From the NCBI GenBank assembly GCA_028753945.1, contig JAPNXP010000001.1, positions 2,842,501 to 2,906,500 of the forward strand: a stretch of DNA of 64,000 bases, written 5' to 3'. This document shows, one piece after another, positions 43,460-55,500 of this stretch; position 1 is the first letter of the stretch, and the number at the start of each line of letters is the position of its first letter. The notes below the pieces were generated by a model. It was not told where the DNA came from. It saw only the letters and a list, made by a program, of their open reading frames with translations, and did not search any database. This DNA comes from Hexactinellida sp. DTS-2022 (lineage: Eukaryota > Porifera > Hexactinellida). The position numbers were made by a program, and so were the translations under genes.

Positions 43460-44352
43460 TATACTGAATACTATAGAACTTATTACATAAGCCTACTATC
43501 AATTTTATTATTAAAAATAGTAACGTAAATACCACACATATTCCTAATTTCTATTTGTAAAAATTGATCTTTAACTGAATACTGCCGAAAGCTTTTTCAT
43601 GAATTTCTAATTTACTACAATTCTTTTGAATCAAAAGAATGAACTTTATATTCAAAAGTCATCAAGACATTCATATTTTGTCAACATTCAAAATTTTTTG
43701 CACAATTTTGTTCAATATTTTGTCCAAAAAATGGTGACAAACAATTTTTCTTTGAAACGAAATAGCCTGAGAATAAAGGAAGTTAGTCTTACTTTGAAAA
43801 CTACATCATGTGGAGCCATAATATTCCATTTTGGATAACATATTTCAAACGATTTGGACGCATACTACTAAATATACATCAATATATTAAGACCTTAAAA
43901 CGACTAAAGTTTGTTTTTTTGAACCATGGATGACGAAAGAATGTTAGAAAGCTCCGTTATGTCCCACAACTGTATAAATATACGAGTAAAACATTCAAAA
44001 AAGGGTCTATACATTGAATTCCATAACTAACATGTTTTGCACAGCCAAAGTTGACATTTTATTATTTCAAAAAAACAAAAAAACTTTTTTATGATCGAAA
44101 TCGATAGAGTATATAAAAACATGTTTAAATCGGAAATCTTTTGAAATTTTGAGTTTATTTACTACGTTTTTTGGTACTGCCACACTGTGTGGCGATTAGG
44201 CAGTCCGGTTAATTAATTTAAACATTTGAAGTCTTCACAATTCAAACATTAATTAAATTATATTACACTAAGATTAAATGTAATTTGAATATTGAAAATT
44301 CTGGATAAATAAAACTTTGGGGAAGTGCAAATAGAAGTTGACACTCCCATGA
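43460..44352 (-). repeat. dispersed repeat family S, copy 2
   Basis: Reverse-complement match to 31672-32060: the ends are the ATACTGAATACTATAGAAC block near 43465 and GATCACATCCCATC near 44350. About 600 bp in the middle (43590-44210) has no counterpart that I could align and is probably an insertion. No gene. Confidence 0.6.
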
Positions 44353-44458
44353 TCACATCCCATCTGTGATGGATTTTTTAATATTCAAACACCTACAACA
44401 ATGTTTTAAATGCCTTAAGTAACAAACGTTTACCAGTTTTAAACATGCATGTACTGTA

Positions 44459-45572
44459 TTGCCTCAGATAACTAACCATTTAACTGGATTTTGTGGATTT
44501 AACTATCTTTTGACATCCTTTTTACAGACAAATCCATTGCACCATCACTTTGGCCTATATCGTATGATGTCAGGTTCAAACTATCATATCTCGTATCTTC
44601 AAATCCTTGAAAGTGAACGCCGCCTCAAGTTATCCAACATATTAAAGATTTTGCTTCACATCAAGACTGTGGATTATATTCAATTCAGACATTTATTGAT
44701 TCATACTCATCCCTTGATACGAATAATGGCGATGAAATCGATGTCCAACTAGTTTGGGATGAAATTGATGATCTAACTTCCATTGAATGTAGTTTACAGA
44801 CTCTTCAGTCATTAGCTTTTATTGCTGGTTATGCAGTACCTAAATATATTTAAACAAACTCAGCCATGTCATGTTTGCATTGATCTTTTGACCATTGACA
44901 AAGACTTTATCTTTGATGAAATTCACAACCCCAGTTCAGGCTTTTGCAATTAACTGTCCGTGGTGGCCTAAAGTATCCTCTTGAGTTTTCCTCGAATCTA
45001 TAGTAACTTTATGGAAGACGTTAATTGCAATTGAAAGCAAAGACAACTTGTTGGCTATATTGATGCAAGGATCATCCAGAAAAATTATTGTGGAAGTAAC
45101 CTTGATATTCTTAGAAGAGACTGATGCGATTGCTAAATCGAGTTGCATTTCTTGTGGTGTCTCTATTTTGACTATCCTAAAAATCTTATTTTCACTTGGG
45201 CAACTGTTTACTAGCTAACAAGGTTAAAAATTATAACTCCGCTTTTGCATCTAAAGGAATAGAAAAGCGAAAACTGAAGAAGTTCTCACATTAATGAAAT
45301 ACACCAGAAGGCTACTCTTCTATTATTATTATTTTTATTAGCATTGTTATTTGAACCCACATTATTCTTTATGTATTCTTATCATTGTTGTTAAGTGAGC
45401 AATAAAGACTCAATATAGAAAATCTATTAATTTACTAGAATTATTTATTATAGCAGATTAATTTCTAAATGAAGTTGAAAACATTGAACTGTGATTATCA
45501 CTTTCTCATCATACACTACTTCATCCATGGTACATTTGATGGTAGGCCTTATATAGAGTAGGCCTTGGACTT
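44459..45572 (+). pseudogene. P-element/THAP9-like transposase remnant, copy 3
   Basis: Readable: HLTGFCGFNYLLTSFLQTNP then HHHFGLYRMMSGSNYHISYL, the P/THAP9 'L..D/NPLE..F..YR.MSG' hallmark. Then LQSLAFIAGYAVPKYI (about 44810), LLQLTVRGGLKYPLEF (about 44940) and ISCGVSILTILKIL (about 45150). Its 3' flank CCTTATATAGAGTAGGCCTT (about 45550) matches copy 2. Stops and shifts break it, and the N-terminal half is missing. It ends only about 100 bp before a POLA1 exon. Confidence 0.8.
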
Positions 45573-45673
45573 ATTTAATTTCTATTGTTTATTTTCTAAC
45601 ATTTGCATTTTCTTACTTTAGTCCAGCTTTTCACTTTGTTCTTACTGTTTCTCATTTGTTCCGTTACTATAAG

Positions 45674-46068
45674 TTTTATGGATGATAAACATGTATTTAA
45701 CAATGTTAATATATATTCCAAATCTAATTCTTTAAATTGTCATCCAATTGTTGATAATTGTGATGAATTCGATGCCAACAATCCAAACACTTTTTCAAAG
45801 ACGTGGAATACAACTGATAATATTCAGCCCATTCACAATTCAATAAAAGAATTATTTATTTCATCTAAGCCCAAAAACCGAGATACTCGTGACAATTCAA
45901 TAGTTGATGATGATTTCCTCAGTTATTTAATGGATACCGAGTTTCTTTTACCTAATCCTAAAAGAAGGAAGATTAGCTCTAATAATACTAGCATTCTAAA
46001 TCCATCTCAATCTTCTATACATATAGGAACTCATTCAATTGAATCCGTTATTGAAGGCAACCAATCTG
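45674..46068 (+). CDS. POLA1: DNA polymerase alpha catalytic subunit, internal exon in N-terminal region
   Basis: An open exon in the same gene as 52543-55802. Its ...PIHNSIKELFISSKPKNRD and DDDFLSYLMDTEF resemble the N-terminal segment of POLA1 ('NIKSMFI ... GDILQDL'), and PKRRK is a basic patch. It ends at donor TCTG|GTAAAT, leaving one base of a codon. The next exon supplies two, giving a GAA codon across the junction, so phases match. The 5' border is uncertain: acceptor TATAAG|TTTTATG (AG 45672-45673) or TTACTTTAG|TCC (45620-45621). The first ATG, at 45678, may be internal, since the conserved most-N-terminal POLA1 segment is absent. Upstream exons were not found. Confidence 0.7.
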
Positions 46069-46655
46069 GTAAATATATGATAATGAGTTATTTTAATTTA
46101 GTTTGAGGGCATCTAATATATATTAGGTAAGCTCCAGTTACTATGTTCTTAATATACAGGGATTAATTTCATCTCATTATTGCCAAGACTAATTGGAATT
46201 TCAACCTTCTCTCTTTTTGTTTAACTTAAAAAAATATCTCTAAAAATCACAATTGTTGCATTGCTGTTTATTTTAATACGAGTCATTCGGTCTCGGTCGC
46301 TTTGCGACAGATCTGTGTACCTACCTCAAGTTAATTAACGGCCGTTGTGCGGCATTACTCCTCACCCTTTCTGCCATGTAAAATGGTGGAAAGGAACGTT
46401 ATATACACCCTTTATAAGATTTCCATAGTTTAACTTGTTTTTCATATTCTAAATATTTAAATGCGAAATTCGTCTTCAGCATACTTGTTTACCTTAGAAA
46501 GCAAACTTCTAGGTTGATTTTGAATTTTCATTATTTTGTTTACCTATTTGTGTAAACAACAACAAATGTTAATATTATGAATTTGTAAATGCGAAATTCG
46601 AATTCAGCATACCTACTTGTTTTCCTATTATCACATTTGCAAGTTAGTTTATATC

Positions 46656-47288
46656 CAGGGGTGGTGAATCTGCTGTTAACAGCCATTTTGGCTGTTTGCT
46701 GTTAACAGCTAGCTATTTGCTGTTAACAGCTAAGAAATCGTCCCCAATTGGCATTAAACCTTAACTGCATTTAAGTCGCCTTTAAGTTGTTAATTAACGC
46801 TAATTTATGCTGTTTACAGCCAATATGAACTGTAACAGCCAATTCTAGCTGTTCACAGCCAATTCTAGTTGTTAACAGCCCAATTTAAGCTGTTCACAGC
46901 CAATTCTAGTTGTTAACAGCCCAATTTAAGCTGTTAACAGCCAATTCTAGCTGTTCAAATTCAATAATTGTATCAGTAAAAAAGGGACAAGCAAAGATAG
47001 TTATACTTAAAAATGTTTAAATTCGAATTGTATATCGTATTTACATAACAGTGAAATTCGAAACTAAATGATTACAGGTAAACCTCCCAAAGCGGCACCC
47101 ATCGGGAGAATGATTTTGTGCCGCTTCTCGGAGGTTACCGCTACTCAGAGGTGCCGCTTTGGGAGGTTTACCTGTATATAATAATATTTCAATTTTTCCA
47201 TTGGTCCTCATCTAGCTGATAACAGCTTCGATTTTCATTTGCTGTTGACAGCCAGTGGCTGTTAACAGCTTGTCTGTTTCCATCCCTG
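46656..47288. mobile_element. hAT MITE with GCTGTTAACAGC repeats, copy 2
   Basis: Ends CAGGGGTGGTGAATCTG and, reversed, CAGGGATGGAAACAG; perfect 8-bp duplication TTTATATC (46648-46655, 47289-47296). Same family as 19476-19909 in opposite orientation, with extra AGCTGTTCACAGCCAATT units in one arm and a pogo MITE in the other. Confidence 0.92.
47075..47174. mobile_element. pogo-type mini-MITE (CAGGTAAACCTCCCAAAGCG)
   Basis: A 100-bp element with TIRs CAGGTAAACCTCCCAAAGCG ... CGCTTTGGGAGGTTTACCTG and TA flanks, nested in the hAT MITE at 46656-47288. Confidence 0.9.
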
Positions 47289-47589
47289 TTTATATCTCAT
47301 ATAAAAATGCGGTTTTTATTCCCCCATTACTTTTATACAATCCGGACAAACAAACAAACAAACACACACACAACAATCGAGATTTAATAATATAGATTCT
47401 CTTGAAATTATACGTAACAAGACGTTTACCAAGCATAATTACTATTTTTGGTAATGTCTATAAGATATTTCCCTTTATTAAACTATTGGTTTCTGAGTCT
47501 GTGATTTTTCATTATAAAAATCTATTCATTTTGCTTTGATGCAAAGAAGCGCAACTACATCGACTTTCTACAATAGACAAACATATAAC

Positions 47590-48087
47590 CATGCGCGGCG
47601 CCAGGATTTTAGAACTGGGGGGGGGCAGTGTGGGGGCAACCAATTTTTCAAGGGGGCAGCTTTTCCATCTGTCAGAATTTATCTGAAAACAATTGAGCTA
47701 CGATGAACTTGTCATCCATGCAAACTATCCAGGGATTTTGGACTTCATCGAAAATTCGGTGATTTTTTGAAATCACTTACTAAATATGCATTGTATTACA
47801 AATAATTTTATTTTTGAGCAAAATAATTATCACAAATACTGTTTGTAAATTTGTATTTGCTACTTTTCGGGTGCGGCGATGCTATAATACGAGATATACG
47901 ATATTAATATGTATATTTCTGACGAAAATTGAGCGAGCGTAGCGAGCGAGCGAAAATTTTCAGACAATCGAGCCTCTAGAATGGTGTCCAGGGGAATGGG
48001 CTTTGGGATTATCATGGGCGAATTTATCACATATAATTTTAACTTGAGAATACACTAAATCCTGCCCCCCCTCTGGCGCCGCGCCTG
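47590..48087. mobile_element. hAT-type MITE (GCGCGGCGCCAG ends)
   Basis: Ends CATGCGCGGCGCCAGG and, reversed, CAGGCGCGGCGCCAGAGG; perfect 8-bp duplication CATATAAC (47582-47589, 48088-48095). G-run and C-run tracts lie just inside the TIRs, plus an internal GAGCGAGCGTAGCGAGCGAG. Confidence 0.88.
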
Positions 48088-48539
48088 CATATAACACGAT
48101 TGAAAATGATGTCGTCTACCATATTTAAAGGTATGATTGACTAGAAGTTTGAAGTGACAAAAAGTAACTAATTATGCACGGAGTTAGCGGGAGTGGTCAT
48201 TTTGCTATGAAATTATCTTGGAATTTTAAAATTGTTTCGTTGCAGTAATTATTGAAAATATCGTTTTCGAAGAATTAAATTCAAATTAATCGCAAAATTC
48301 AGAATTAAATTTAAATTATATTATATATTCCGAAATACATGTTATTTCGAATCATTATGGATTCTTTGATCAAATATATTAATGCTTATTTTCATAAATA
48401 GAAAATAGTTCATTCACCTACACTTAGGAAGATCGGAGCAGAGGATTCTGAACCAAAATTTGGACAATTGACATACTGGACATTTATGGAACAAACTGGA
48501 CATTTATGGGCTCATTATGTTAAATCTTCTTATGAAATA

Positions 48540-49330
48540 AAAACATCTTATAACGTGCCAAAAGGTTAATTGATAAATCGGAAGTTTGATTATGCCGTGC
48601 GCCATCTATGAGATAAATATATAAACATTTTACAGGGCCGGCGCCACCGGGGGTGTCCTGTGTGTCCCGATACCCATTGCCTCAAGGAAATGAAGCGGTG
48701 CTTGTCAGTGACACCTACTACACACATCCCATAATACGTGGCGCCGGCAATGATTTATTATATTTGCATGAATAATTATTCAATTAACTTGTTAATTAAT
48801 TATAATCCATTATTTAATTCAGTCTGCATTAAAGCATTGTCTAGATTAACTGATTAAATGGAAGTCGACTCGAGTTCACAAGTTGGAACAATAGAGTAAG
48901 ATTTATAAAGTTGAATCTTTATAATTATTACAAGTTGAAAGAATTGGAATAAAAGGTAATTATCTCCTCAATTATGCAAAAATCTAAGTTTATATTGAAC
49001 ATTCATAAACAGCCAAAAGGTATATAATTAATTATATATCCATACATGAAATTTTTTATCTAAGTCATATTTCATTATATCATATTTTGAGTCATAATTA
49101 TTTCGAAATATGTGTCGAATTGGTTGATCAAAAATCGTAATCTCAGGTGCAAATTAGACTGTCACTCCGCACCTGCATGCCATTTTTCAGCACTTTATCT
49201 TTAATAGGTGTGGGCAGGGCACCGTCGATGGAGAAATTATAAAATTAAATTGCTAAATTGCTAATAATTTCAGTTTTTGCCCACTACATAGCAGTCGGTA
49301 CTGTAAAAATATAGGTAGTGAAACTAACCC
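48540..49330 (+). repeat. dispersed copy of the 841-bp unit
   Basis: Shares GGTTAATTGATAAAT, AAGTTGAAAGAATTGGAAT, CAAATTAGACTGTCACTCCG, TTTTTCAGCACTTTA, GGGCAGGGCACCGTCGATGG and GCAGTCGGTACTGTAA with 24110-25640, but lacks the hairpin block. A short GC-rich inverted-repeat element (GGGCCGGCGCCACC ... GTGGCGCCGGC, about 48634-48760) interrupts it. Confidence 0.6.
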
Positions 49331-49449
49331 TGTTCGACTAATCACACTTTCATCTACCAACGCATCAGAACTATAAAGTTTATCAAGTCTTTAATTTGTG
49401 ATATATATTAAACAGGTTCAAATATTTCAAAAGAAGTCCTGATTTAACA

Positions 49450-50045
49450 TGCTTTTTTGCATTGTAGAACCATTGTAAGCTAGTCTCTAGGTTCATTTTG
49501 AAATCTAGTTAATTTAGTTACATCCTTTTGTAAGCAAGAATAATTATTTATATTATTAATTTGTAGATTTCCAACATACATTATTCCTACCATCCTGCCC
49601 ATTTAAGTCGTAGGATCTTGCCAGTTCCTCAATCAATTTTGAAAACACAATTATAATGCGAAATGCGTGGTTAGTATACTTGTCATTCTAACTAATATTT
49701 GGACATTAATCACTATATCAATTTTAGATGCAGTTTCTTCTCCCCATCGCTTTAATGCATCCAGACAAGAAATTACATACACGAACAACAATCTTGTTTT
49801 AATTAAATTATTTACTATTTTGATTTTTCATTTTCTAATATTAAAATATTTGTTGTTGTGGTTCACAAAATAAGTCAATAAATTGATGAAATTCGAAATG
49901 AACCTAAGGAGTGACATCCAAGTTTTATTATAGTTAATTGGGTAAACAAGTGTGCTGATAACGAATTTCACATTCAGAAATTTATAATATAAATCCTTAA
50001 TGTTTTTGTTTTCAAAATAGGTAAACAAATTAATGAAAAGTCGTC
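49450..50045. repeat. diverged head-to-head pair of Helitron-like repeats
   Basis: The left half resembles the minus-orientation copies (ATGCGAAATGCGTGGTTAGT, CCCCATCGCTTTAATGCATCC). The right half resembles the plus orientation (TTGTTGTGGTTCACAAAATAAG, GGTAAACAAATTAATGAAAA). Divergence is high, so borders are not resolved. Confidence 0.4.
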
Positions 50046-50174
50046 ATCAACATTGATATACTATTCTTTTACAATTGGTGATCTTATATACTTACAAATT
50101 GGCGAAATATTTGGAATTTTCTGGAAAATATCTTTCGAGAGTTAAAATAGGTAAATAATGAATATATTTGTTGC

Positions 50175-51315
50175 AGTGTATTAGAGAACTTGATGAGTAC
50201 GCTGTACGCGTACACACCATTTAAGTTTGGTGTGTCCGCCGCGTACACCCTAAATGTAATTTGTTTGTAAGATTATTTTTTATGTAATATGTTGTTTCAC
50301 GCTTGATTTATTTAAAACCTCTGAATTAGAGCTTACAATCCCGGGATCCCGATTCATTTCACCTCCGGGATTATATATCCCGGGATTTGTTTTTTTAATC
50401 CCGATCCCGTTTTCCAATTCCGGGATTATTTCTCAATCTCGGGATTCCGAACTTGGTAGCTAATGGCTTTAATTGCAGTCAAAGAATGGACAGGTTTGCT
50501 CCTATGATCCAAACATATTTATTTAGATTCCCTAGCTAGACAAACAATCATCCACTTGTAGGATGCATATAATTTCTTATCAACTCTTATTTGGATTCAG
50601 TGTTCAATGATAATCTTTGTGGTCATTGTTGTTAAAATTTAACAAACGATAGATCGAATATTCCTATTTAATTAAATTATGACTAATATTATAGAATTCT
50701 ATAAATATGAAATTATCTACCTATGGCTGAAAGTTCTAAATTTCAAAATTTACTGTTGCAGAAATATGGAAACATTTTCTGAGATCTGTATGTGGTAAGC
50801 TGGCTCAATGCAAAGCATGTAACAAAATATTATAGTGTGAAGGTACCCTTGGGATTCTTTGTTTAATCCCGGGATCCCGGGATTATACAAATGTTAATCC
50901 CGGAATCCCGGGATTAGAAAAAAAGTCAATCCCTAAATCCCGGGATTGCAAAATATGTCCGGGATTGTGAGCCCTACTCTGAATATAGTTAATTAAGAAG
51001 CTGGAAATCATGAAGTGAGATATTAAGGGATTCCAAACAGAATTATGATCAATAATCTCAACTTTCATTTGGAATGTATTACTGCTTCTTAATTAACTAT
51101 ATTCAGAGGTTTTAGATGAATTAACTTATTGATTAAGACAATAAATATTACTAGAGCTTAGAATCCGAGAAAACAACCCATAACATGAAAGTTACTCTAC
51201 ACACAAATTACATTTAGGGTGTACGCGTACTCACTACACAGTTTGGTGAGTACGCGTACACACCAAACTTAAATGGTGTGTACGCGTACTCACTATGTTC
51301 TCTAATGCACTGCAA
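50175..51315. mobile_element. long-TIR element with TACGCGTACACACC motifs
   Basis: Left arm TTGCAGTGTATTAGAGAACT ... GTACGCGTACACACCATTTA mirrors the right arm TAAATGGTGTGTACGCGTAC ... TGCACTGCAA over about 100 bp; the right arm has an extra TACGCGTAC unit. CTCTGAATATAGTTAATTAA near 50977 is repeated in inverse near 51080. A hAT MITE lies inside (50327-50976). No duplication was identified at its own ends. Confidence 0.75.
50327..50976. mobile_element. hAT-type MITE with ATCCCGGGAT repeats
   Basis: TIRs TAGAGCTTACAATCCCGGGA and, reversed, TAGGGCTCACAATCCCGGAC; perfect 8-bp duplication CTCTGAAT (50319-50326, 50977-50984). Both arms repeat ATCCCGGGAT. Nested in 50175-51315. Confidence 0.92.
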
Positions 51316-51394
51316 CTTATATACTGAACACAAATTTCCTGCAAAATATGTTTGTTGTTACGTTGACACAACTGAATATAAAAGTCAATTGTAA

Positions 51395-51455
51395 ATATAT
51401 CGACACCGCGTAGTGATTGAGTGATTCATCGCGGAGCGACTGAGACCGAATAGCT
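51395..51455 (+). repeat. Helitron-like repeat, 3' fragment
   Basis: GCGGAGCGACTGAGACCGAATAGCTC matches the terminal segment of the repeat at 16640-16730; the body is missing. Confidence 0.5.
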
Positions 51456-51750
51456 CAATAAACATAAATATCATTAAATGATTGATTGTTATTCTAATTG
51501 TAAAGAAATATTTTTAAAAATCCAGCAACAGAAGCGTCTCCTCTCCCTAATGACTCCATTTTTCTCCAAATACTATAATGAAAAGTACTAGAAACCAATA
51601 TAATATTACTTATCCGATCATAAACCGAGATGGTCCCAATGTTGTTGCATAAATTAGTTCAGCGTTGAATTATCCGAACTTGTTTGACTGGTCCTAACGA
51701 GATCGGCACTAGTACATTATTGACAAATTACACACATTATTTATTATGGA

Positions 51751-52227
51751 TCAGGACCGTAGCACGCCAACATTTATTGGTGCGGCCAGTGACGTCACCA
51801 TATTTATTATAAACAGACATGACTTTTTGTACTTTATACGCCCTTTTACTCTATGTTTTAAGCTACGCAACAAGGGAAATACAAAAAATTAATAATTCTA
51901 ATAAAATTTTATACAGTCTTTATTGAAGTGTAGCAAGAGTTGCTACTTGCTAAATAATATAATGTTTACAAATACGATATATTATAATGGTACCGAACAG
52001 TTTGGCGGTGGCAGTAGCACCTATGCCACACCGGTAGCTGTAGCACCTATGCCACACCTGTAGCAGTAGCACCTATGCCACACCTGTAGCAGTTGTGTTT
52101 ACCAATACCATAATGCTGCTCCTATAGTTGTCAATGTCTTAAATGTGTTCTCGAATATTTGTGTGTTCAACAAAATTATTGGTGCGGCCATGGCCGCACC
52201 TGCCGCACCTGGACCTACGGCCCTGTG
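51751..52227. mobile_element. hAT-like element (CAGGACCGTAG ... CTACGGCCCTG)
   Basis: Inverted ends, inner GGTGCGGCCA repeated near both ends (51780, 52180), and a triplicated GTAGCACCTATGCCACACC in the middle (52013-52092). Flanking octamers do not match, so the class is inferred from TIR style alone. Confidence 0.55.
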
Positions 52228-52542
52228 AATGCGTTGAAATTTACACTACTACAAATTTCCGCGTATTCCGTGATTTTTTTGGTAATTAATTCTATTCTAG
52301 TGAAAATTTGAGCTACACTGTGATAGGTCTATTTTGGGATATATCGTAATTTGGTTTGTGTATACTTTAGCTTTCACTTCCTTTTTAGTGAGGGTATTTT
52401 TATTATTTAACTCAAGGCTGCTGTGCTATACTTGGATGACCCTGAAATGAATTTATTAATGATTTTGTTCGCTCAATCCATTTCTGATTTGTATGTTTAG
52501 ATGGATTCCTTTTTAATAATATTTTATGATTTATTTCTCTAG

Positions 52543-55500
52543 AAATCCAAAATTTATCTACTATTGATTCATCTTCATGTTTTACCAAAGATAAATTTTG
52601 TTCTGGAGAAGTTCCCTCGGTTTTAATTGGAGTTAATGAAGCTTCTTTTTATTGGTTAGATGCTTGGGAAGCAGACAACAGGTTTGATGAATTCATGGGT
52701 AGTGTATTTATGTTTGGAAAGTTACGTATCTCTAATAATTATTTCGAAGGCAACCCTAATTCACCTGAATATTCCTGTTGTTGTATTATTAAAGATATTC
52801 CTCGTATTTTATATTTAGTACCTAAGTGCAATTCATCTAATGTTGATTTAGCCTTATGCTATGATGAATTTAATCAAATAGCCTGTATTTATCGTATTTT
52901 GGAATTTTCGTCTCGACAAGTTGAGAAAAATATTTGTTTTGGCTCACACAATATTCAAAACTCTTCTCAAATTCTAGAAATTCGTTATTCAAGAATATAT
53001 CCTAATTTTCCAAAAAATCTCAAATGTAAATCATTTACTTGTATTTCTGGCAATGCTAATGCCTTAGAAACATTGTTGATCGAAAATATGATTAAAGGAC
53101 CTTGTTGGTTGACAATAACTGATATTATTGTATTACCCTTTCAGCATCCTACATGGTGCAAAGTAAATCTCTCTACTAAGGGACTCCACAATATAAAAAT
53201 CCAAGCCTCACAACCACCTCCACCAATATTTACAAATTTAAGCATATGCGTAAAATATATTTATCCATTTGATAACCAACCGAATAAGGAAATTGTTTTA
53301 TTGGCTTATTGTGTTAATACAAATTATAGAATAGACGAGACAATATCCAAGGAAAATTATGATTATAAAGTTGTGAGCGTGTGCCGTTGTGACATGTTCA
53401 ATTCACCTCAGTGTGAAAATTTTGATATTATTAATGATGATGGAGTAAATTTTCGTATACTCTCCCACATTGATGAAAGATCTATGTTGATACACTTCTT
53501 TGATCAATTAAATATTATTGATCCCGATTTCATCTTGGGTCATGACACCAATTTTTGGCTGAATCTTATTTTTTGTAGAGCTGAAGCTCTCCAGGTTGAT
53601 AATCTTTCAATTATTGGAAGATTAAGATGTAACATTTCCAAATCATTTAAGTGTTCACATCAATTCACAATGACACCTGGAAGGGTGATATGTGATTTAT
53701 CTTATTCTGTAAAAGAATTGTTGAAACTCGATTGTTATGATATTTCATCAATATCCTCATCAATACTTAATATAGAACATGATAATTTTGACCATATACG
53801 AGTTAAACAGATGCTAAAAGATTCTACAGATCGAGCTCTTAATTGTATTGATCATTCGTTTAGGGAGACTATTCTTTTCTTCCATATTGCTGATGAATTG
53901 AATATTTTCCAATTAGCTTTACAACTAACGACACTAGCTGGAAATGTAATTTCGAGAACTTTATTGGGAGGGAGAGCAGAAAGAAATGATTTTCTTTTAC
54001 TTCACGCATTCCATTTTAGTAACTACATTCTCCCTGAAAAGCCCGATCAGTTTCATAAAGAAGTTACATCCGACAATGTATACATGTTTGATTCCCATTC
54101 AAAAAAGAAATCGTCTTATTCAGGCGGGCTTGTATTTGAACCCAAGAAGGGTTTGTATACTAATTATATATTGGTTTTAGATTTTAACAGCTTGTATCCA
54201 TCATTGATTCAAGAGTATAATATATGTTTTAGCACTGTAGATAAACTATCTACTTGCGAATCTTCAGAATATATTCCTGCTAATAGAAAACCTCTGGGTG
54301 TTATTCCAAAAGAGTTGGAATTACTAGTTAAAAAACGAAAACAAATTAAATTGCATATGAGAGAAATTTCTAACTCTTCAATACAATACATGAAGTATGA
54401 TATCAGTCAAAAGGCATTGAAGTTGACTGCAAATAGTATTTATGGTTGTTTGGGTTATTCGCAATCTAGATTCTTTGGGCTATATTTAGCTGCAATGGTT
54501 ACTTCTCTCGGCAGAGAAATATTAAGTGGTACTAAATACTTTGTTGAATCTAATTTAGGGTTGGAGGTGATATATGGTGATACAGATTCTATTATGATAA
54601 ATACAAATGTTTCAAACTTTGAACAGGTGAACAAGCTTGGAAATCTTGTCAAATCACAGATCAATGAAAAGCATAAGCTTTTAGAAATTGATATTGATTC
54701 TATATATAGGCGTTTACTATTACTTAGAAAAAAGAAGTATGCGGCACTAGCAGTAACTTTGTCAAAGAGTGGTGTCTATTCTGAATCATTCGACATTAAA
54801 GGACTGGATGTAATTAGAAGAGATTGGTGTAAGTTAGCTAAAAAAGCTGGTAAATGTGTTATTGAAATTATATTAAAGAACGATTTTGAATCTCTAATTC
54901 AAACTTTAAAGTCTTTTCTTTGTAAATTCGCACAAAGTCTAACAAATTGTCAAATAAATAATCACGAGTTTATAATTTACAAAACACTTACAAAAATGCC
55001 TCAGGATTATTCAGAAAGTTGTTCATACCCTCATGTTGATGTTGCCAAATGGATCAAGGTTACTGGTGGTAGAATTGCAATTGGTCATGCGATTCCCTAT
55101 ATAATTTGTCATGATGGTAGTAATAACATTCCTCTAAAAAGAGCATATCATCCAGATCAATTGCAGAAGAATTTGAGTGTCTACAATGCTCAACTAAGTA
55201 TTGATAATGAATATTACTTGTCAAATCAGATTTTTCCTGTCATCTCTCGGATCTGCAGTACTATTATTGACCCCAAATTAATTGCACAATTCTTAGGTTT
55301 TTATTCAGCATCAATAAAACATGAACAAGTAATCGAAAAGGGAATTAATTCCCATCTTCAGACTGACTTGAAAGTTTGCTGTCCTCAATGTAGTTGTAAT
55401 TCTTCCTTTGTTATTGAAGGCAATCTTAGACCTAGCTTTTGCTGCAACAATTGTTCCTTGAATTTTACCAATCAAGAGTTGTATTTTGCTTCTAATCAGA

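Larger units (their letters stand above)
46283..47396 (-). repeat. Helitron-like dispersed repeat, full length, interrupted
   Basis: On the + strand it starts GAGTCATTCGGTCTCGGTCG and ends TACAATCCGGACAAACAAAC then ACACACAACAATCGAGA, matching 16325-16730 in reverse. The hAT 46656-47288 is inserted in it; without that it is about 470 bp. Confidence 0.65.
46069..52542 (+). other. POLA1 intron filled with transposons
   Basis: A GT...AG intron of 6474 bp: donor GTAAATATATG at 46069, acceptor TTATTTCTCTAG ending at 52542. It contains the Helitron-like repeat 46283-47396 with nested hAT and pogo elements, hAT 47590-48087, a copy of the 841-bp unit, a diverged repeat pair (49450-50045), the TIR element 50175-51315 with nested hAT, and the CAGG..CCTG element 51751-52227. 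No other gene was recognised inside. Confidence 0.75.
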
